A stretch of 64,000 nt of DNA from Nostoc desertorum CM1-VF14 (GCA_019359245.1 JAHHHR010000002.1:248001-312000); one strand, 5' to 3'; shown: positions 18,263 to 28,031, counted from the first letter of the stretch. Made by a program: numbers and translations. The notes: generated by a model not told the origin, from the sequence alone.

Positions 18263-19612
18263 TCAAATGTCTTGGGCAATTCTAAAACCCGAGTGTTGAT
18301 AAAAGTAGGGACGAAACCAGTTGCGATAGGTTGGTAATGCCATTGAACCATTAGTAGCCCAAGAACCGCCGAGCATCATCTGATGTTTATCATCAAAAAA
18401 GGGTGCTGCTTGATCTTCGTAAAGCGGATGAGGTTGAAATCCTGGTAGGGCGTTGAATGTGTCTCCCAGCCATTCCCAGAGATTTCCTCTGAGATCATAA
18501 AGCCCAGAAGCACTGTTAGCTGGTTTAAACATTCCCACTGGGCTAGGGGAAATGAATTGTAAGTTGAGATTATAGTTAGTTGATAACTGGTAATCCTCAG
18601 AGATAAGTAAAGCTTGATTCCATTCAGCTTCAGTCATTAAGCGAATTTCTGGGCCTTGAAAACGACAAAATGCGATCGCTTCGTAGTAATTGACTTCTAC
18701 AGGCCAGTCTAGGGGTAAGTCTAATTCGTCGAATATGGCTCGATAGCGATAACCATCCTGGAAGGGTATCCAGAATTTGGGATGTTGGACGTTGTAGAGT
18801 TGCTTCCAATCCCAAGATTCAGTATTCCAGTAGTCTGGATTGTTGTAGCCACCAGCTTGAACAAATTTCAGATATTCGCCGTTAGTGATGAGATATTGAC
18901 TAGCTAAAAACGGTTTTACTTCAACAGTGCGATCGCCATATTCGCTATCCCAACCATAGGTAAGATCATCCTTGGGTTTTCCTAGTTTCACCACACCACC
19001 TGGAGTGGAGCGCATTTCATTGTTGGGAATCTTCGCATTGCTAGGTGCGTAATTCCAGCCTTGGGGACGTTTTAAGCGATCGGTAGGCAATTGACGCACC
19101 AGCATCGAAGAGGTTTCAAAGTGAATGCGACTATGTTCTATTCCCATCAGCAAAGCCCAGAAGGGATGCTGTTGATGAATCGGCAGATCCAGGGGAGTAT
19201 TTTGAATAACTTTTGCGATCGCCTCTTGTGCCTTATCCCGATATTGCCAAACTTTTTCTACATCAGGCCAGCTAACCCCTTGCATAGCTGCTTCGAGTTC
19301 TGTTGGTGTTTGTGGATCAACTCCGATTTCAAATAGGGTTTCGTATTCTGAATTAATTCGAGCTTTGATTAAACCAACGGCAATTAACTTGTTGATAAAA
19401 AAAACGGCTGAATGACCAAGATAAAAAATTAGACGGTTTCTTAAAGGATCGGGGTTAAGATAAAAAGTTTCTTCCCCGACCAAACTTTTCATGAGTGTTT
19501 CTTCAAGTCGCCAAGAAGTCTCAAAGTAGTTGAGCAGGCTTTGTGAACTGCAATCATTGAGTCTGGGGACTTGACTTGATGTCAGTTTATTTATCGTTTG
19601 AACTAAAGCCAT
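18263..19612 (-). CDS. ovoA: OvoA-type 5-histidylcysteine sulfoxide synthase (methyltransferase domain absent)
   Basis: A 449-residue non-haem iron enzyme. Residues 25-185 are a DinB-like domain with the iron ligands H160, H164 and E166 (HSRIHFE) and an earlier HSAVFF. Residues 225-449 are an FGE-sulfatase fold ending MMLGGSWATNGSMALPTYRNWFRPYFYQHSGFRIAQ. The segment RNRLIFYLGHSAVFFINKL and the IGVDPQTPTEL block are characteristic of OvoA, which joins cysteine to histidine C5 in ovothiol synthesis, rather than EgtB. Classical OvoA carries a C-terminal SAM methyltransferase; here the protein stops after the FGE domain. The longer frame would need a TTG at 19642; the ATG at 19612 was chosen. 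DUF427 follows closely. Confidence 0.82.
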   Translation of the reverse strand: MALVQTINKLTSSQVPRLNDCSSQSLLNYFETSWRLEETLMKSLVGEETFYLNPDPLRNRLIFYLGHSAVFFINKLIAVGLIKARINSEYETLFEIGVDPQTPTELEAAMQGVSWPDVEKVWQYRDKAQEAIAKVIQNTPLDLPIHQQHPFWALLMGIEHSRIHFETSSMLVRQLPTDRLKRPQGWNYAPSNAKIPNNEMRSTPGGVVKLGKPKDDLTYGWDSEYGDRTVEVKPFLASQYLITNGEYLKFVQAGGYNNPDYWNTESWDWKQLYNVQHPKFWIPFQDGYRYRAIFDELDLPLDWPVEVNYYEAIAFCRFQGPEIRLMTEAEWNQALLISEDYQLSTNYNLNLQFISPSPVGMFKPANSASGLYDLRGNLWEWLGDTFNALPGFQPHPLYEDQAAPFFDDKHQMMLGGSWATNGSMALPTYRNWFRPYFYQHSGFRIAQDI

Positions 19613-19893
19613 GATATTTTTAACAGAACATTCATCAGACAAATTACATAAACTAACACTTTTTATAAAAAAAAGTTTTGTTCATCATCTTTTGTCTTGT
19701 GTCGTTATGATCAGACAATCTGCTCAATTTGTAAATAGATAAAAGGTATAGTTTAAATTACTTTAATTACGGCTTGCCAAAATAATATAAATAATGTAAT
19801 AACGTTGCTCAACAGGTATAGGCGACTTTAAAACATTTATTAACTGTCTTCTTGCTATCAAGTTAAGATTGCAACTAATTAGAGAAGCATACG

Positions 19894-19918
19894 GCGATGC
19901 CTTCACAGTAGGCATCGC
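19894..19918. terminator. Hairpin 2 downstream of pnp
   Basis: GCGATGCCT, seven-base loop, AGGCATCGC: a perfect 9-bp stem immediately beyond the hairpin at 19919-19944. Resembles the GGCATCGC repeats of Nostoc. Confidence 0.6.
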
Positions 19919-19944
19919 GGATTTTAGATTTATATCTAAAATCC
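19919..19944 (-). terminator. Hairpin 1 just after the pnp stop
   Basis: GGATTTTAGAT, loop TTAT, ATCTAAAATCC: a perfect 11-bp stem that starts 9 bp after the pnp stop codon. With the adjoining hairpin it gives a double stem at the 3' end of the pnp transcript. The remaining gap up to 19612 holds nothing further that I can support. Confidence 0.55.
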
Positions 19945-19953
19945 CAAATCGAG

Positions 19954-22110
19954 TTACCGATTCACCGCCGCTGCTTCCCTTGCTGCTGCTGCTTGATCTG
20001 GGTGGATACCTAAGCGGGTGAGATTAATCCGACCTTTGTTATCAATTTCGCGCACTTTGATAATCACTTCATCGCCCACCGCTACTTCATCCTCAACTTT
20101 GCCAACGCGGTAGTCAGCTAGTTGTGAGATGTGGATCATCCCTTCTTTTCCAGGCAGAAATTCCACAAACGCACCTATCGGTATAATTCGAGTGATGCGC
20201 CCTGCATAAACATCCCCTTCATGCAGCTTGCGAGTCATGCCTTGGATGATGTTTTTGGCTCTCTTGGCCTTGTTCTCATCCACAGCGGAAATCGTCACGG
20301 TGCCATCATCTTCGATGTCAATTTTTGCACCAGTTTCCTCCGTAATACCCTTAATAGTCTTGCCTCCAGGGCCGATGATCAGACCAATCATGTCTGAATC
20401 AATCTTAATTGTTAGCAGACGTGGGGCATAAGGTGAGGTTTCAGTTCGTGGCGTATCAATGCAGGCAAGCATTTTCTCCAGAATGTGCAACCGGGCTGTT
20501 TTAGCTTGGTGAACGGCTTGGGAAATAACGTCCAACGACAAACCGGAGATTTTCATATCCATTTGCAGGGCGGTAATTCCGGTATCTGTACCAGCAACTT
20601 TGAAGTCCATGTCGCCCAAAAAGTCTTCAATGCCCTGAATATCGGTGAGGATTCGCACTTCGTCCCCATCCTTAATCAGACCCATTGCTGCACCACTGAC
20701 GGGTTTGAGAATTGGTACACCAGCATCCATCAGGGCGAGGGTGGAACCGCACACTGAACCCATTGAAGTGGAACCGTTGGAAGAAAGTACTTCCGATACG
20801 ATGCGAATCACGTAGGGAAATTGTTCTTTTGACGGTAGCACAGGTAACAGCGCTCGCTCTGCTAATGCGCCGTGACCAATTTCGCGCCTTCCTGGGGCCC
20901 GCATTGGCTTGGTTTCCCCGACTGAGAACGGCGGGAAGTTGTAATGATGCAGATAACGCTTGTGCTGATCTAGCTGCATGTCATCGTTAAGGTTTTGAGC
21001 ATCCCCAGGTGTACCCAGAGTACAAGTGGATAATACCTGAGTTAGTTCCCGGTTAAATAAACCGCTACCGTGGACTCGCTTTGGTAAAACATCAACTAAA
21101 CAAGAAATGGGACGCACTTGATCGAGTTTACGACCATCAACGCGGACGTTATCTTCAATGATTTGTCGCCGCATGAAGTGTTTGGTAATATCTTTAAAAG
21201 TGTTACCAAGTGCCTTCTTATTTGCAGTTGCAGCAACTCGAATTGGGTCTTCTTCTGGCAGTTCGGTAATCGTCGCGGCAATTTCATCCTTGACGACATC
21301 TAAAGCTGCATCGCGTTCGGGTTTGGTGAAACTAAATTGAGACAGGATTTTCTTAATCTCACCGCTAGCGCGATCGCGGATATAATTTTCCAGAGTCTGG
21401 TCTACTTCTGGTGGTGCTTCTTGCACTATTACTAGGCCCAGTTCTGCGATTAAATCTTGCTGCGCTTTGATTAAGTCCCGCACTGCTTCATAACCAAAGT
21501 CAATCGCCTCGAGAATATCTCGCTCTGGCAACTGATTGGCCCCCGCCTCCACCATGATTACACCATGTGGTGAACCTGCTACTATCAGATCCAAGTCTCC
21601 AGCTTCAGTTTCTGCATAAGTGGGGTTAATAATGAAATCATCTCCCACTAAACCAACCCGCACTGCTGCCATTGGCCCATTAAAAGGAATCTGGGCAATC
21701 AGGGTAGCAATTGAAGCACCTGTAACTGCTAGCACATCGGGTGGAACTAACTCGTCCATCGACAGCGTTAAAGCAATAATTTGCAGGTCATCCCGTAGCC
21801 ATGAAGGGAACAGGGGACGCATGGGACGGTCTATAAGACGACTGGTGAGAATTGTTTTTTCTGGTGGACGACCTTCGCGGCGCATAATCCCTCCGGGAAT
21901 TCTACCAGCGGCATACAGCCTTTCTTCGTAATCTACTGTGAGTGGAAGAAAATCAATGCCTTCTCTGGCTTGCGATCGCGTAGCTGTCACTAAAACGGAT
22001 GTGTCCCCTGATTCTATCAAAACCGACCCACCTGCTTGGGGAGCTAGCAAGCCTACCTTCAGCCGAATATCCCTTCCATCGAAGGATATTGACTTATCAA
22101 CTTCTGCCAT
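19954..22110 (-). CDS. pnp: Polyribonucleotide nucleotidyltransferase (PNPase)
   Basis: A 718-residue 3'-to-5' phosphorolytic exoribonuclease. Two RNase PH domains (about 1-145 and 310-540) flank a helical linker; the second contains [27 protein letters not shown] and [19 protein letters not shown], with active-site aspartates in [29 protein letters not shown] domain ([30 protein letters not shown]) and an S1 domain ([31 protein letters not shown]) complete the normal order. In cyanobacteria this enzyme also makes poly(A)-rich tails. Start and length are standard; two hairpins follow the stop. Confidence 0.98.
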   Translation of the reverse strand: MAEVDKSISFDGRDIRLKVGLLAPQAGGSVLIESGDTSVLVTATRSQAREGIDFLPLTVDYEERLYAAGRIPGGIMRREGRPPEKTILTSRLIDRPMRPLFPSWLRDDLQIIALTLSMDELVPPDVLAVTGASIATLIAQIPFNGPMAAVRVGLVGDDFIINPTYAETEAGDLDLIVAGSPHGVIMVEAGANQLPERDILEAIDFGYEAVRDLIKAQQDLIAELGLVIVQEAPPEVDQTLENYIRDRASGEIKKILSQFSFTKPERDAALDVVKDEIAATITELPEEDPIRVAATANKKALGNTFKDITKHFMRRQIIEDNVRVDGRKLDQVRPISCLVDVLPKRVHGSGLFNRELTQVLSTCTLGTPGDAQNLNDDMQLDQHKRYLHHYNFPPFSVGETKPMRAPGRREIGHGALAERALLPVLPSKEQFPYVIRIVSEVLSSNGSTSMGSVCGSTLALMDAGVPILKPVSGAAMGLIKDGDEVRILTDIQGIEDFLGDMDFKVAGTDTGITALQMDMKISGLSLDVISQAVHQAKTARLHILEKMLACIDTPRTETSPYAPRLLTIKIDSDMIGLIIGPGGKTIKGITEETGAKIDIEDDGTVTISAVDENKAKRAKNIIQGMTRKLHEGDVYAGRITRIIPIGAFVEFLPGKEGMIHISQLADYRVGKVEDEVAVGDEVIIKVREIDNKGRINLTRLGIHPDQAAAAREAAAVNR

Positions 22111-22216
22111 TCAGTTTTTTTTCCTTCTCTTTCGCTATTCTCTTTCTGTGGCAATCCTAACATTTATGTACTATGACTGGCTTCTGGTACATACAAAGAT
22201 AACTGTTGACTGATGG

Positions 22217-22240
22217 CTGTTGACGGTTAACCGTCAACAG
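22217..22240. repeat. 24-bp perfect palindrome spanning a stop codon
   Basis: The half-site CTGTTGACGGTT is followed directly by its complement AACCGTCAACAG. The stop codon of the acetyltransferase gene lies inside. An extra GTTGAC copy lies just upstream on the plus strand. Confidence 0.8.
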
Positions 22241-22787
22241 TTAATAAATCCAAGGTGCGATACATCATCAGTGCGTCTACTACTTCATCCTCTAGCTTGG
22301 CCGCACGCTCAATGCGCCCAATAATCTCAAATCCTAACGACTGCCAAAGGGTAATTGAAGGTATATTAGTTTCAAAGACCAAATTGAACATTACTGCTTC
22401 GTAGCCCAGGTTTGCTGCTATCAAGAGCATTGCCTCCCCCATGAACCGCCCAATCCCCTGACCGCGTAAGGCAGGTTGTACAATAAAACCAGCGTTGCAA
22501 ATATGGCAACACCGACCGGGAAAGTTTGGTTTTAAATAAAACGCCCCTAATATTTCTTTTGGCTTGTGTGTACCATCCTGACCAGATGTCCTGACAACAA
22601 AGGCATCCTTACTCAACCAGTAAGCTGAAAATTCTGCCTGAGATAGAGGTTCCTTTTGGGGATAAGTTTTACCTTCAACAATTACAACATTGAGTAATGC
22701 TCTTACAACCTCCTGTTCTTGAGGATGCATATAATCTAGTTCCACTAATATCCCACTTTTTAAAACTTTAATTAGGGGAAAAATCAT
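22227..22787 (-). CDS. GNAT family N-acetyltransferase
   Basis: A 186-residue protein of the Gcn5 fold. The acetyl-CoA binding loop is GFIVQPALRGQGIGRFMGEAMLLIAANLGYEAV near residues 105-138, and the following NLVFETNIPSITLWQSLGFEIIGRI gives beta-6/beta-7. The N-terminal half has the DYMHPQEQEVVRALLNVV helix and the GAFYLKPNFPGRCCHICN strand. Substrate unknown. It lies 116 bp upstream of pnp on the same strand and divergent from the SNF2 gene. Confidence 0.88.
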   Translation of the reverse strand: MIFPLIKVLKSGILVELDYMHPQEQEVVRALLNVVIVEGKTYPQKEPLSQAEFSAYWLSKDAFVVRTSGQDGTHKPKEILGAFYLKPNFPGRCCHICNAGFIVQPALRGQGIGRFMGEAMLLIAANLGYEAVMFNLVFETNIPSITLWQSLGFEIIGRIERAAKLEDEVVDALMMYRTLDLLTVDG

Positions 22788-22930
22788 TATTAAAAATCTT
22801 TAAATGTAATATTTGTTTAAATATTAATTATATGCAAATTTGAGCTAAAAAATCTTTTCGTGAAGATGTAAAAAGTAGAATAGTTGCAATTTTCATTATT
22901 GAATTTTACGAAAATCTGAGTAATTAGCAA

Positions 22931-25900
22931 ATGGCGATTTTACACTGTAATTGGTTACTAAAAAATCAAAATGGTTGTTTATTTATTTGGGGGGAAACTT
23001 GGCGATCGCCACGAGTGAATTTCGAGTCTAATGGATCTGGAGATATCCCACTACATCCATTGGCAATGACATCAGTGGAGTTGAGTGAGTGGTTGGTTTC
23101 CCAGAACATGGCAATTACCAACTTTATCCAGCAACCTCAAGTTGCGTTCGCCCCTGGCGTTGGCGGAGCCATGGCTACTACTGGGCGAACACGTAAAGCC
23201 GCCAGTACTACCCAGATAATGCCAACGCATTCGCAGATAATTGCCGTGCCAACTTATATTCCAGAAGGCAGTAGCGAAGGAACAGCAGGGATTTTCCCGG
23301 TACATTCTGCCAGCTTGGGGCTAGATACAGACTCCCCACAATATTTGCAACCGTGGCGAGTTGAAGGTTTTTGTCTCAACCCCAGCGAGGCGGTAAAATT
23401 TCTCGCTGCTGTTCCCTTAAATGCTGCTAAAGGGGAAGATGCCTTTTTAGGAGGAGATTTACGTTTTTGGTCGCAAGTTTCCCGGTGGAGTTTAGATTTA
23501 ATCTCGCGGTGTAAGTTTTTACCAATAATTAACCGACAATCAGATGGTGCTGCTGCTAAATGGCAAGTACTTTTAGATAGTGCTGTAGATGGAACTCGCT
23601 TAGAAAAATTTTCTGCGAATATGCCGTTGGTTTGTCGGACTTATCAGGAAGGAGTGGGGGGAGACAAGGGGACAAGGGGACAAGGGGACAAGGAAAATAA
23701 CTATGTCCAATGCCCAATGTATGTAGACTTTCCAGCCGAACCTCAAGAATTACTTTTGGGATTTCTTAACAGTACGATAGATGCCCAAGTGCGCGGGATG
23801 GCGGGTTCTCAACCTCCAACTGAAGCTAAGGCGATCGCATCTTTACCAGGTGGGGTGCGACAGTGGTTGCAAGCCTTAACTAGTGCATCTGGTACAGCTA
23901 ATGCAGATGCAATTGAAGTGGAACGGCTGGAAGCGGCACTGAAAGCTTGGACTATGCCGTTACAATACCAATTAACTCTTAAAACTCTATTTCGTACCTG
24001 TTTTCAATTGCGTTCTCCAGAGTCTGGCGAAACAGATTGGACATTGGCGTATTATTTGCAAGCGGCTGACGATCCTGAGTTTTTGGTGGATGCGGCAACT
24101 ATTTGGAACAATCCAGTTGAGCGATTGGTTTATGAAAATCGAACAATTGAGCAACCACAGGAAACATTTTTGCGAGGTTTGGGGCTAGCTTCTCGATTAT
24201 ATCCAGCGCTCGCACCCAGCTTTGAAACCGAATATCCCCAATCTTCTCGGATCACCCCCATGCAAGCTTATGAGTTTATCAAGGCTGTAGCTTGGAGGTT
24301 AGAAGACAGTGGTTTGGGAGTAATTTTGCCTCCTAGTTTAGCGAACCGTGAAGGATGGGCGAACCGTTTGGGTTTGAAAATTACTGCCGAAACCCCAAAG
24401 AAAAAGCAGGGACGTTTAGGGTTGCAAAGTCTACTAAATTTCCAATGGCAATTGGCAATTGGTGGACAAACTATTTCTAAAGCTGAGTTTGATAAACTTG
24501 TGGCTTTAAATAGTCCGCTAGTAGAAATCAACGGTGAGTGGGTGGAATTGCGCCCTCAAGACATCAAAACAGCCCAAACATTTTTTACCACTCGCAAAGA
24601 CCAAATGGCGCTTTCCTTGGAAGATGCCTTGCGTTTCAGTACAGGGGATACCCAAGTAATTGAAAAGTTACCAGTGGTTAGCTTTGAGGCATCTGGGGCG
24701 TTGCAAGAGTTAATTGGGGCGCTAAACAATAATCAAGCGATCGCACCTTTGCCAACACCAGCAGCCTTTAAAGGACAGTTGCGGCCTTATCAAGAACGTG
24801 GTGCTGCTTGGCTGTCCTTCTTGGAACGTTGGGGTTTGGGTGCGTGTCTCGCCGACGACATGGGACTCGGTAAAACTATTCAGTTTATTGCTTTTTTGCT
24901 ACATCTTAAAGAACAGGATGCACTAGAAAATCCAACACTATTAGTTTGTCCAACTTCTGTTTTAGGCAACTGGGAAAGGGAAGTCAATAAATTTGCACCA
25001 AGCCTGAAAATTTTGCAATATCACGGTGACAAACGCCCAAAAGGAAAAGCGTTTTTAGAAGCAGTGAAAAAGCACGATTTAATCGTTACCAGCTACTCAC
25101 TTCTTCATCGAGATATCAAATCATTGCAAACCGTATCTTGGCAGATAATTGTTTTAGATGAAGCCCAGAATGTGAAAAACCCAGAGGCGAAGCAGTCAAA
25201 AGCGGTTCGGGAATTAGAAGCGACATTTCGTATTGCATTAACGGGGACACCAGTAGAAAATAGACTGCAAGAACTATGGTCTATTTTAGATTTTCTCAAT
25301 CCAGGGTATTTAGGCAATAAGCAATTTTTCCAGCGTCGATTTGCCATGCCAATTGAAAAGTATGGTGATACGGCTTCTTTGACTCAGTTACGTTCATTAG
25401 TGCAACCATTTATACTGCGGCGATTGAAAAGCGATCGCGACATTATTCAAGATTTACCAGATAAGCAAGAAATGACCGTATTTTGCGGTCTAACTGGTGA
25501 ACAAGCTGCACTTTATCAACAAGTTGTAGAACAATCTTTAGTCGAGATAGAATCTGCTGAAGGATTGCAACGTCGGGGGATGATTTTAGCTTTGTTAATT
25601 AAACTAAAACAAATCTGCAATCACCCAGCCCAATACTTGAAACAGTCGACATTAGAGCAACATAATTCAGCCAAACTTCTGCGGCTAGAAGAAATGTTAG
25701 AAGAAGTTTTAGCAGAAGGCGATCGCGCTTTAATTTTCACACAATTTGCTGAGTGGGGTAAATTACTGAAACCCTATTTAGAAAAACAGCTAGGGCGAGA
25801 AATATTCTTTTTATATGGCAGCACCAGCAAAAAACAACGTGAGGAAATGATCGACCGTTTCCAACATGATCCCCAAGGGCCACCGATTATGATTCTTTCT

Positions 25901-26221
25901 TTGAAAGCGGGTGGTGTCGGACTGAATTTAACACGAGCAAATCATGTATTCCACTTTGATAGATGGTGGAATCCAGCCGTGGAAAATCAAGCCACAGATA
26001 GAGTATTTCGGATTGGTCAAACCCGGAATGTGCAAGTACATAAATTTGTCTGTACAGGCACTTTAGAAGAAAAAATTCATGACATGATTGAAAGCAAGAA
26101 ACAACTAGCTGAACAAGTTGTGGGTGCTGGTGAAGAATGGTTGACTGAAATGGATACAGACCAACTTCGCAACTTACTAATACTCGATCGCAGCGCAGTA
26201 ATTGACGAGGATGAAGGATGA
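22931..26221 (+). CDS. SNF2-family DEAD/DEAH helicase
   Basis: A 1096-residue bacterial SNF2 ATPase (HepA/RapA-like group with an N-terminal SNF2-associated region). Walker A is DDMGLGKTIQF near residue 645, the DEAQ box ILDEAQNVKNPEAKQSK near 743, and the C-terminal helicase has SLKAGGVGLNLTRANHV and motif VI QATDRVFRIGQ near 1020. Two repeat-like intrusions remain in frame: an inverted repeat near residues 72-87 and a GGGGACAA run near residues 237-257 (GVGGDKGTRGQGDKENN). The stop overlaps the next start by four bases (ATGA), so translation is likely coupled. Such SNF2 proteins usually pair with SWIM proteins, as here. Confidence 0.94.
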   Translation: MAILHCNWLLKNQNGCLFIWGETWRSPRVNFESNGSGDIPLHPLAMTSVELSEWLVSQNMAITNFIQQPQVAFAPGVGGAMATTGRTRKAASTTQIMPTHSQIIAVPTYIPEGSSEGTAGIFPVHSASLGLDTDSPQYLQPWRVEGFCLNPSEAVKFLAAVPLNAAKGEDAFLGGDLRFWSQVSRWSLDLISRCKFLPIINRQSDGAAAKWQVLLDSAVDGTRLEKFSANMPLVCRTYQEGVGGDKGTRGQGDKENNYVQCPMYVDFPAEPQELLLGFLNSTIDAQVRGMAGSQPPTEAKAIASLPGGVRQWLQALTSASGTANADAIEVERLEAALKAWTMPLQYQLTLKTLFRTCFQLRSPESGETDWTLAYYLQAADDPEFLVDAATIWNNPVERLVYENRTIEQPQETFLRGLGLASRLYPALAPSFETEYPQSSRITPMQAYEFIKAVAWRLEDSGLGVILPPSLANREGWANRLGLKITAETPKKKQGRLGLQSLLNFQWQLAIGGQTISKAEFDKLVALNSPLVEINGEWVELRPQDIKTAQTFFTTRKDQMALSLEDALRFSTGDTQVIEKLPVVSFEASGALQELIGALNNNQAIAPLPTPAAFKGQLRPYQERGAAWLSFLERWGLGACLADDMGLGKTIQFIAFLLHLKEQDALENPTLLVCPTSVLGNWEREVNKFAPSLKILQYHGDKRPKGKAFLEAVKKHDLIVTSYSLLHRDIKSLQTVSWQIIVLDEAQNVKNPEAKQSKAVRELEATFRIALTGTPVENRLQELWSILDFLNPGYLGNKQFFQRRFAMPIEKYGDTASLTQLRSLVQPFILRRLKSDRDIIQDLPDKQEMTVFCGLTGEQAALYQQVVEQSLVEIESAEGLQRRGMILALLIKLKQICNHPAQYLKQSTLEQHNSAKLLRLEEMLEEVLAEGDRALIFTQFAEWGKLLKPYLEKQLGREIFFLYGSTSKKQREEMIDRFQHDPQGPPIMILSLKAGGVGLNLTRANHVFHFDRWWNPAVENQATDRVFRIGQTRNVQVHKFVCTGTLEEKIHDMIESKKQLAEQVVGAGEEWLTEMDTDQLRNLLILDRSAVIDEDEG
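23146..23190. repeat. Inverted repeat within the SNF2 reading frame
   Basis: GTTCGCCC at 23146 and GGGCGAAC at 23183, enclosing CTGGCGTTGGCGGAGCC and the palindrome AGCCATGGCT. The composition is that of Nostoc intergenic repeats and encodes Gly/Ala/Thr-rich residues in the enzyme's poorly conserved N-terminal region. Confidence 0.6.
23642..23700. repeat. GGGGACAA-type repeat inside the SNF2 gene
   Basis: About four units of GGGGACAA preceded by GGAGTGGGGGGA and followed by CCAATGCCCAATG, the same components as the intergenic elements at 4139 and 13591. The frame is kept. Confidence 0.8.
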
Positions 26222-27054
26222 TACTTAATGCAGACGAGTTAAATTCAGCACGTCAACATTTACTTAAGAAAGTCGTTGATTATTTTATAGTGAAGAAAGG
26301 TATTGAGGCTTTATTCGTTCAAGGATCTATAGCATCAGGGACAACGGATGAATTCTCTGATATTGATTTTAGAGTTGTTGTTCAACCAGAATTATACGAG
26401 CAATTTCTTGATGAGCGTTTTTCTGCTCCTAAATATTGGGGAGAATGGCTATACAACGAGTGGCCAGCAGGAGTTCGATCGGTTTGCGTCTCTCATTTCC
26501 ATCCATTCAATAAAATCGATGTCCTTTACTACCAGCCAGAGAATCTTCAGCCCTCCCCTTGGTACTTACAACCTGTTCAAGTTATTTACGATCCTAAAAA
26601 GTTAATACACCAAGTTATTGAAGCTTCTTCTGGCTTAGAGTTTACACTAGATGTTGATGAGGTGAATCGACTGATCAGCAAAGGGCTAGCACAAGCCGAG
26701 GAAGTATATCGTCGAGTCATGCGTGGAGAACTTTTCTATGCACAATCACTGCTGGACAATTTTCGCGGAAGCATGATGCAAATTGACGATTATTTCCTCA
26801 AAAATCCTTCTTCTATGTCTCCATCTGCTCACTTTGAACAGCGCGGTAGTCAGATGTTAATTGAGGTTCTAAAACGCTCCTACTCTTCCCTAGATCAGAC
26901 ATCTATTCTTAATGCATTGAATGCTTTACTCAATAGATATCAATACCAAGTAATGAACCTTCACGACATGCTGCGGTTAAATCGAGATGCAAAAACTGAT
27001 TTGCATTGGATTGATACACTCATTAATTTATCTGGGGGTACTTTTAAGCTTTGA
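26218..27054 (+). CDS. Nucleotidyltransferase-fold protein
   Basis: A 278-residue protein with a polymerase-beta-like nucleotidyltransferase core: LFVQGSIASGTTDEFSDIDFRVVV at residues 32-55 supplies the GS motif and the two metal-binding aspartates (DID). A third acidic position is likely in HFHPFNKIDVLYY near residue 102. The C-terminal half is helical (EVNRLISKGLAQAEEVYRRVMRGE), as in aminoglycoside adenylyltransferases, but nothing shows an antibiotic substrate. The start overlaps the SNF2 stop by four bases. The SWIM gene follows 106 bp later. Fold firm, function unknown. Confidence 0.85.
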   Translation: MILNADELNSARQHLLKKVVDYFIVKKGIEALFVQGSIASGTTDEFSDIDFRVVVQPELYEQFLDERFSAPKYWGEWLYNEWPAGVRSVCVSHFHPFNKIDVLYYQPENLQPSPWYLQPVQVIYDPKKLIHQVIEASSGLEFTLDVDEVNRLISKGLAQAEEVYRRVMRGELFYAQSLLDNFRGSMMQIDDYFLKNPSSMSPSAHFEQRGSQMLIEVLKRSYSSLDQTSILNALNALLNRYQYQVMNLHDMLRLNRDAKTDLHWIDTLINLSGGTFKL

Positions 27055-27160
27055 AGAACACTTGTGGCTGTATATTCTTATTTCTTCTATTATTTGCACT
27101 TATAACTTCATAATTAATTACTGAATTTCAAGATTATCCAATAATATCAAAAGTAAAATC

Positions 27161-27997
27161 ATGACTAATTACACATTACAAGCAAGTAGAGAATGGTGGT
27201 CACAACAATGGCTAGATTTGCTAGATTCCTATCGTTTTAAAAAGCGTTTAGAACGTGCTAGAAACTATGCTCGTCAAGGAAACGTTTTGAGCATCGAATT
27301 TAAAGGTGCAAAAGTATTGGCTAGAGTACAAGGTAGTGAAGTTGAACCTTATAAAGTTTCTCTTTCTCTTGAACCCTTTACCGATGAACAGTGGGGTTAT
27401 GTAATTGAAAGCATGTCCCAAAAGGCAATTTTTGCTGCCAAGTTACTAGCAGGAGAAATGCCACAAAATATAGAAGAAGTATTCACAGCTAATGGTCTTT
27501 CGATATTTCCATTTACTCTTGGTGATGTCCAGAGTAAATGTTCTTGTCCTGATAAAGCAAATCCCTGTAAACACATTGGTGCGCTGTACTATCAGTTAGG
27601 CGATCGCTTCAGTGAAGACCCCTTTGTGCTATTTCAATTGCGCGGACGCACTAAAGAGCAAATTATCAGCGATTTACGTCAATTACGTAGTGCTAAGATT
27701 AAACCTAATACCACAGAAACGCCTGATATTCAACAGTCAATTCCTAATAACAAATACTTGGTAAAAATTGACTCATTCTGGCAATATAATGAGCCACTAG
27801 AGTCATCATTAGTAGTGATTGCGCCTTCCACTAATGAGATGGTACTAGATGTATTAGGAGCAATTCCCCTAGCGAAGGAAGAAGAAAATGCAGTAAATTC
27901 AACTTCGAGTGATGTGGTAATGAAGTCTTTGAATACAGTTTACAGAGATGTGAGCCAGAAGGCTTTTTTAGCAGCAATGAATGTGGGAGGAAGCTGA
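27161..27997 (+). CDS. SWIM zinc-finger protein
   Basis: A 278-residue protein with the SWIM zinc motif CSCPDKANPCKH (C127, C129, C136, H138), followed by IGALYYQLGDRFSEDPFVLFQLRGR. The N-terminal part begins with a Trp-rich segment (REWWSQQWLDLLDSYRFKKRLERARNYARQGNV), typical of SWIM partners of bacterial SNF2 ATPases, which are thought to bind nucleic acid or protein for the helicase. The C-terminal third is variable. Start at the ATG at 27161. The same-strand order SNF2, nucleotidyltransferase, SWIM suggests one operon. Confidence 0.9.
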   Translation: MTNYTLQASREWWSQQWLDLLDSYRFKKRLERARNYARQGNVLSIEFKGAKVLARVQGSEVEPYKVSLSLEPFTDEQWGYVIESMSQKAIFAAKLLAGEMPQNIEEVFTANGLSIFPFTLGDVQSKCSCPDKANPCKHIGALYYQLGDRFSEDPFVLFQLRGRTKEQIISDLRQLRSAKIKPNTTETPDIQQSIPNNKYLVKIDSFWQYNEPLESSLVVIAPSTNEMVLDVLGAIPLAKEEENAVNSTSSDVVMKSLNTVYRDVSQKAFLAAMNVGGS

Positions 27998-28031
27998 TGG
28001 TAATTCGTAATTCGTAATTCGTAATTCGTAA

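Noticed and set aside
26218..27054. Aminoglycoside resistance enzyme
   Set aside because: Only the general nucleotidyltransferase core is seen; the link to a SNF2-SWIM operon argues against a resistance gene.
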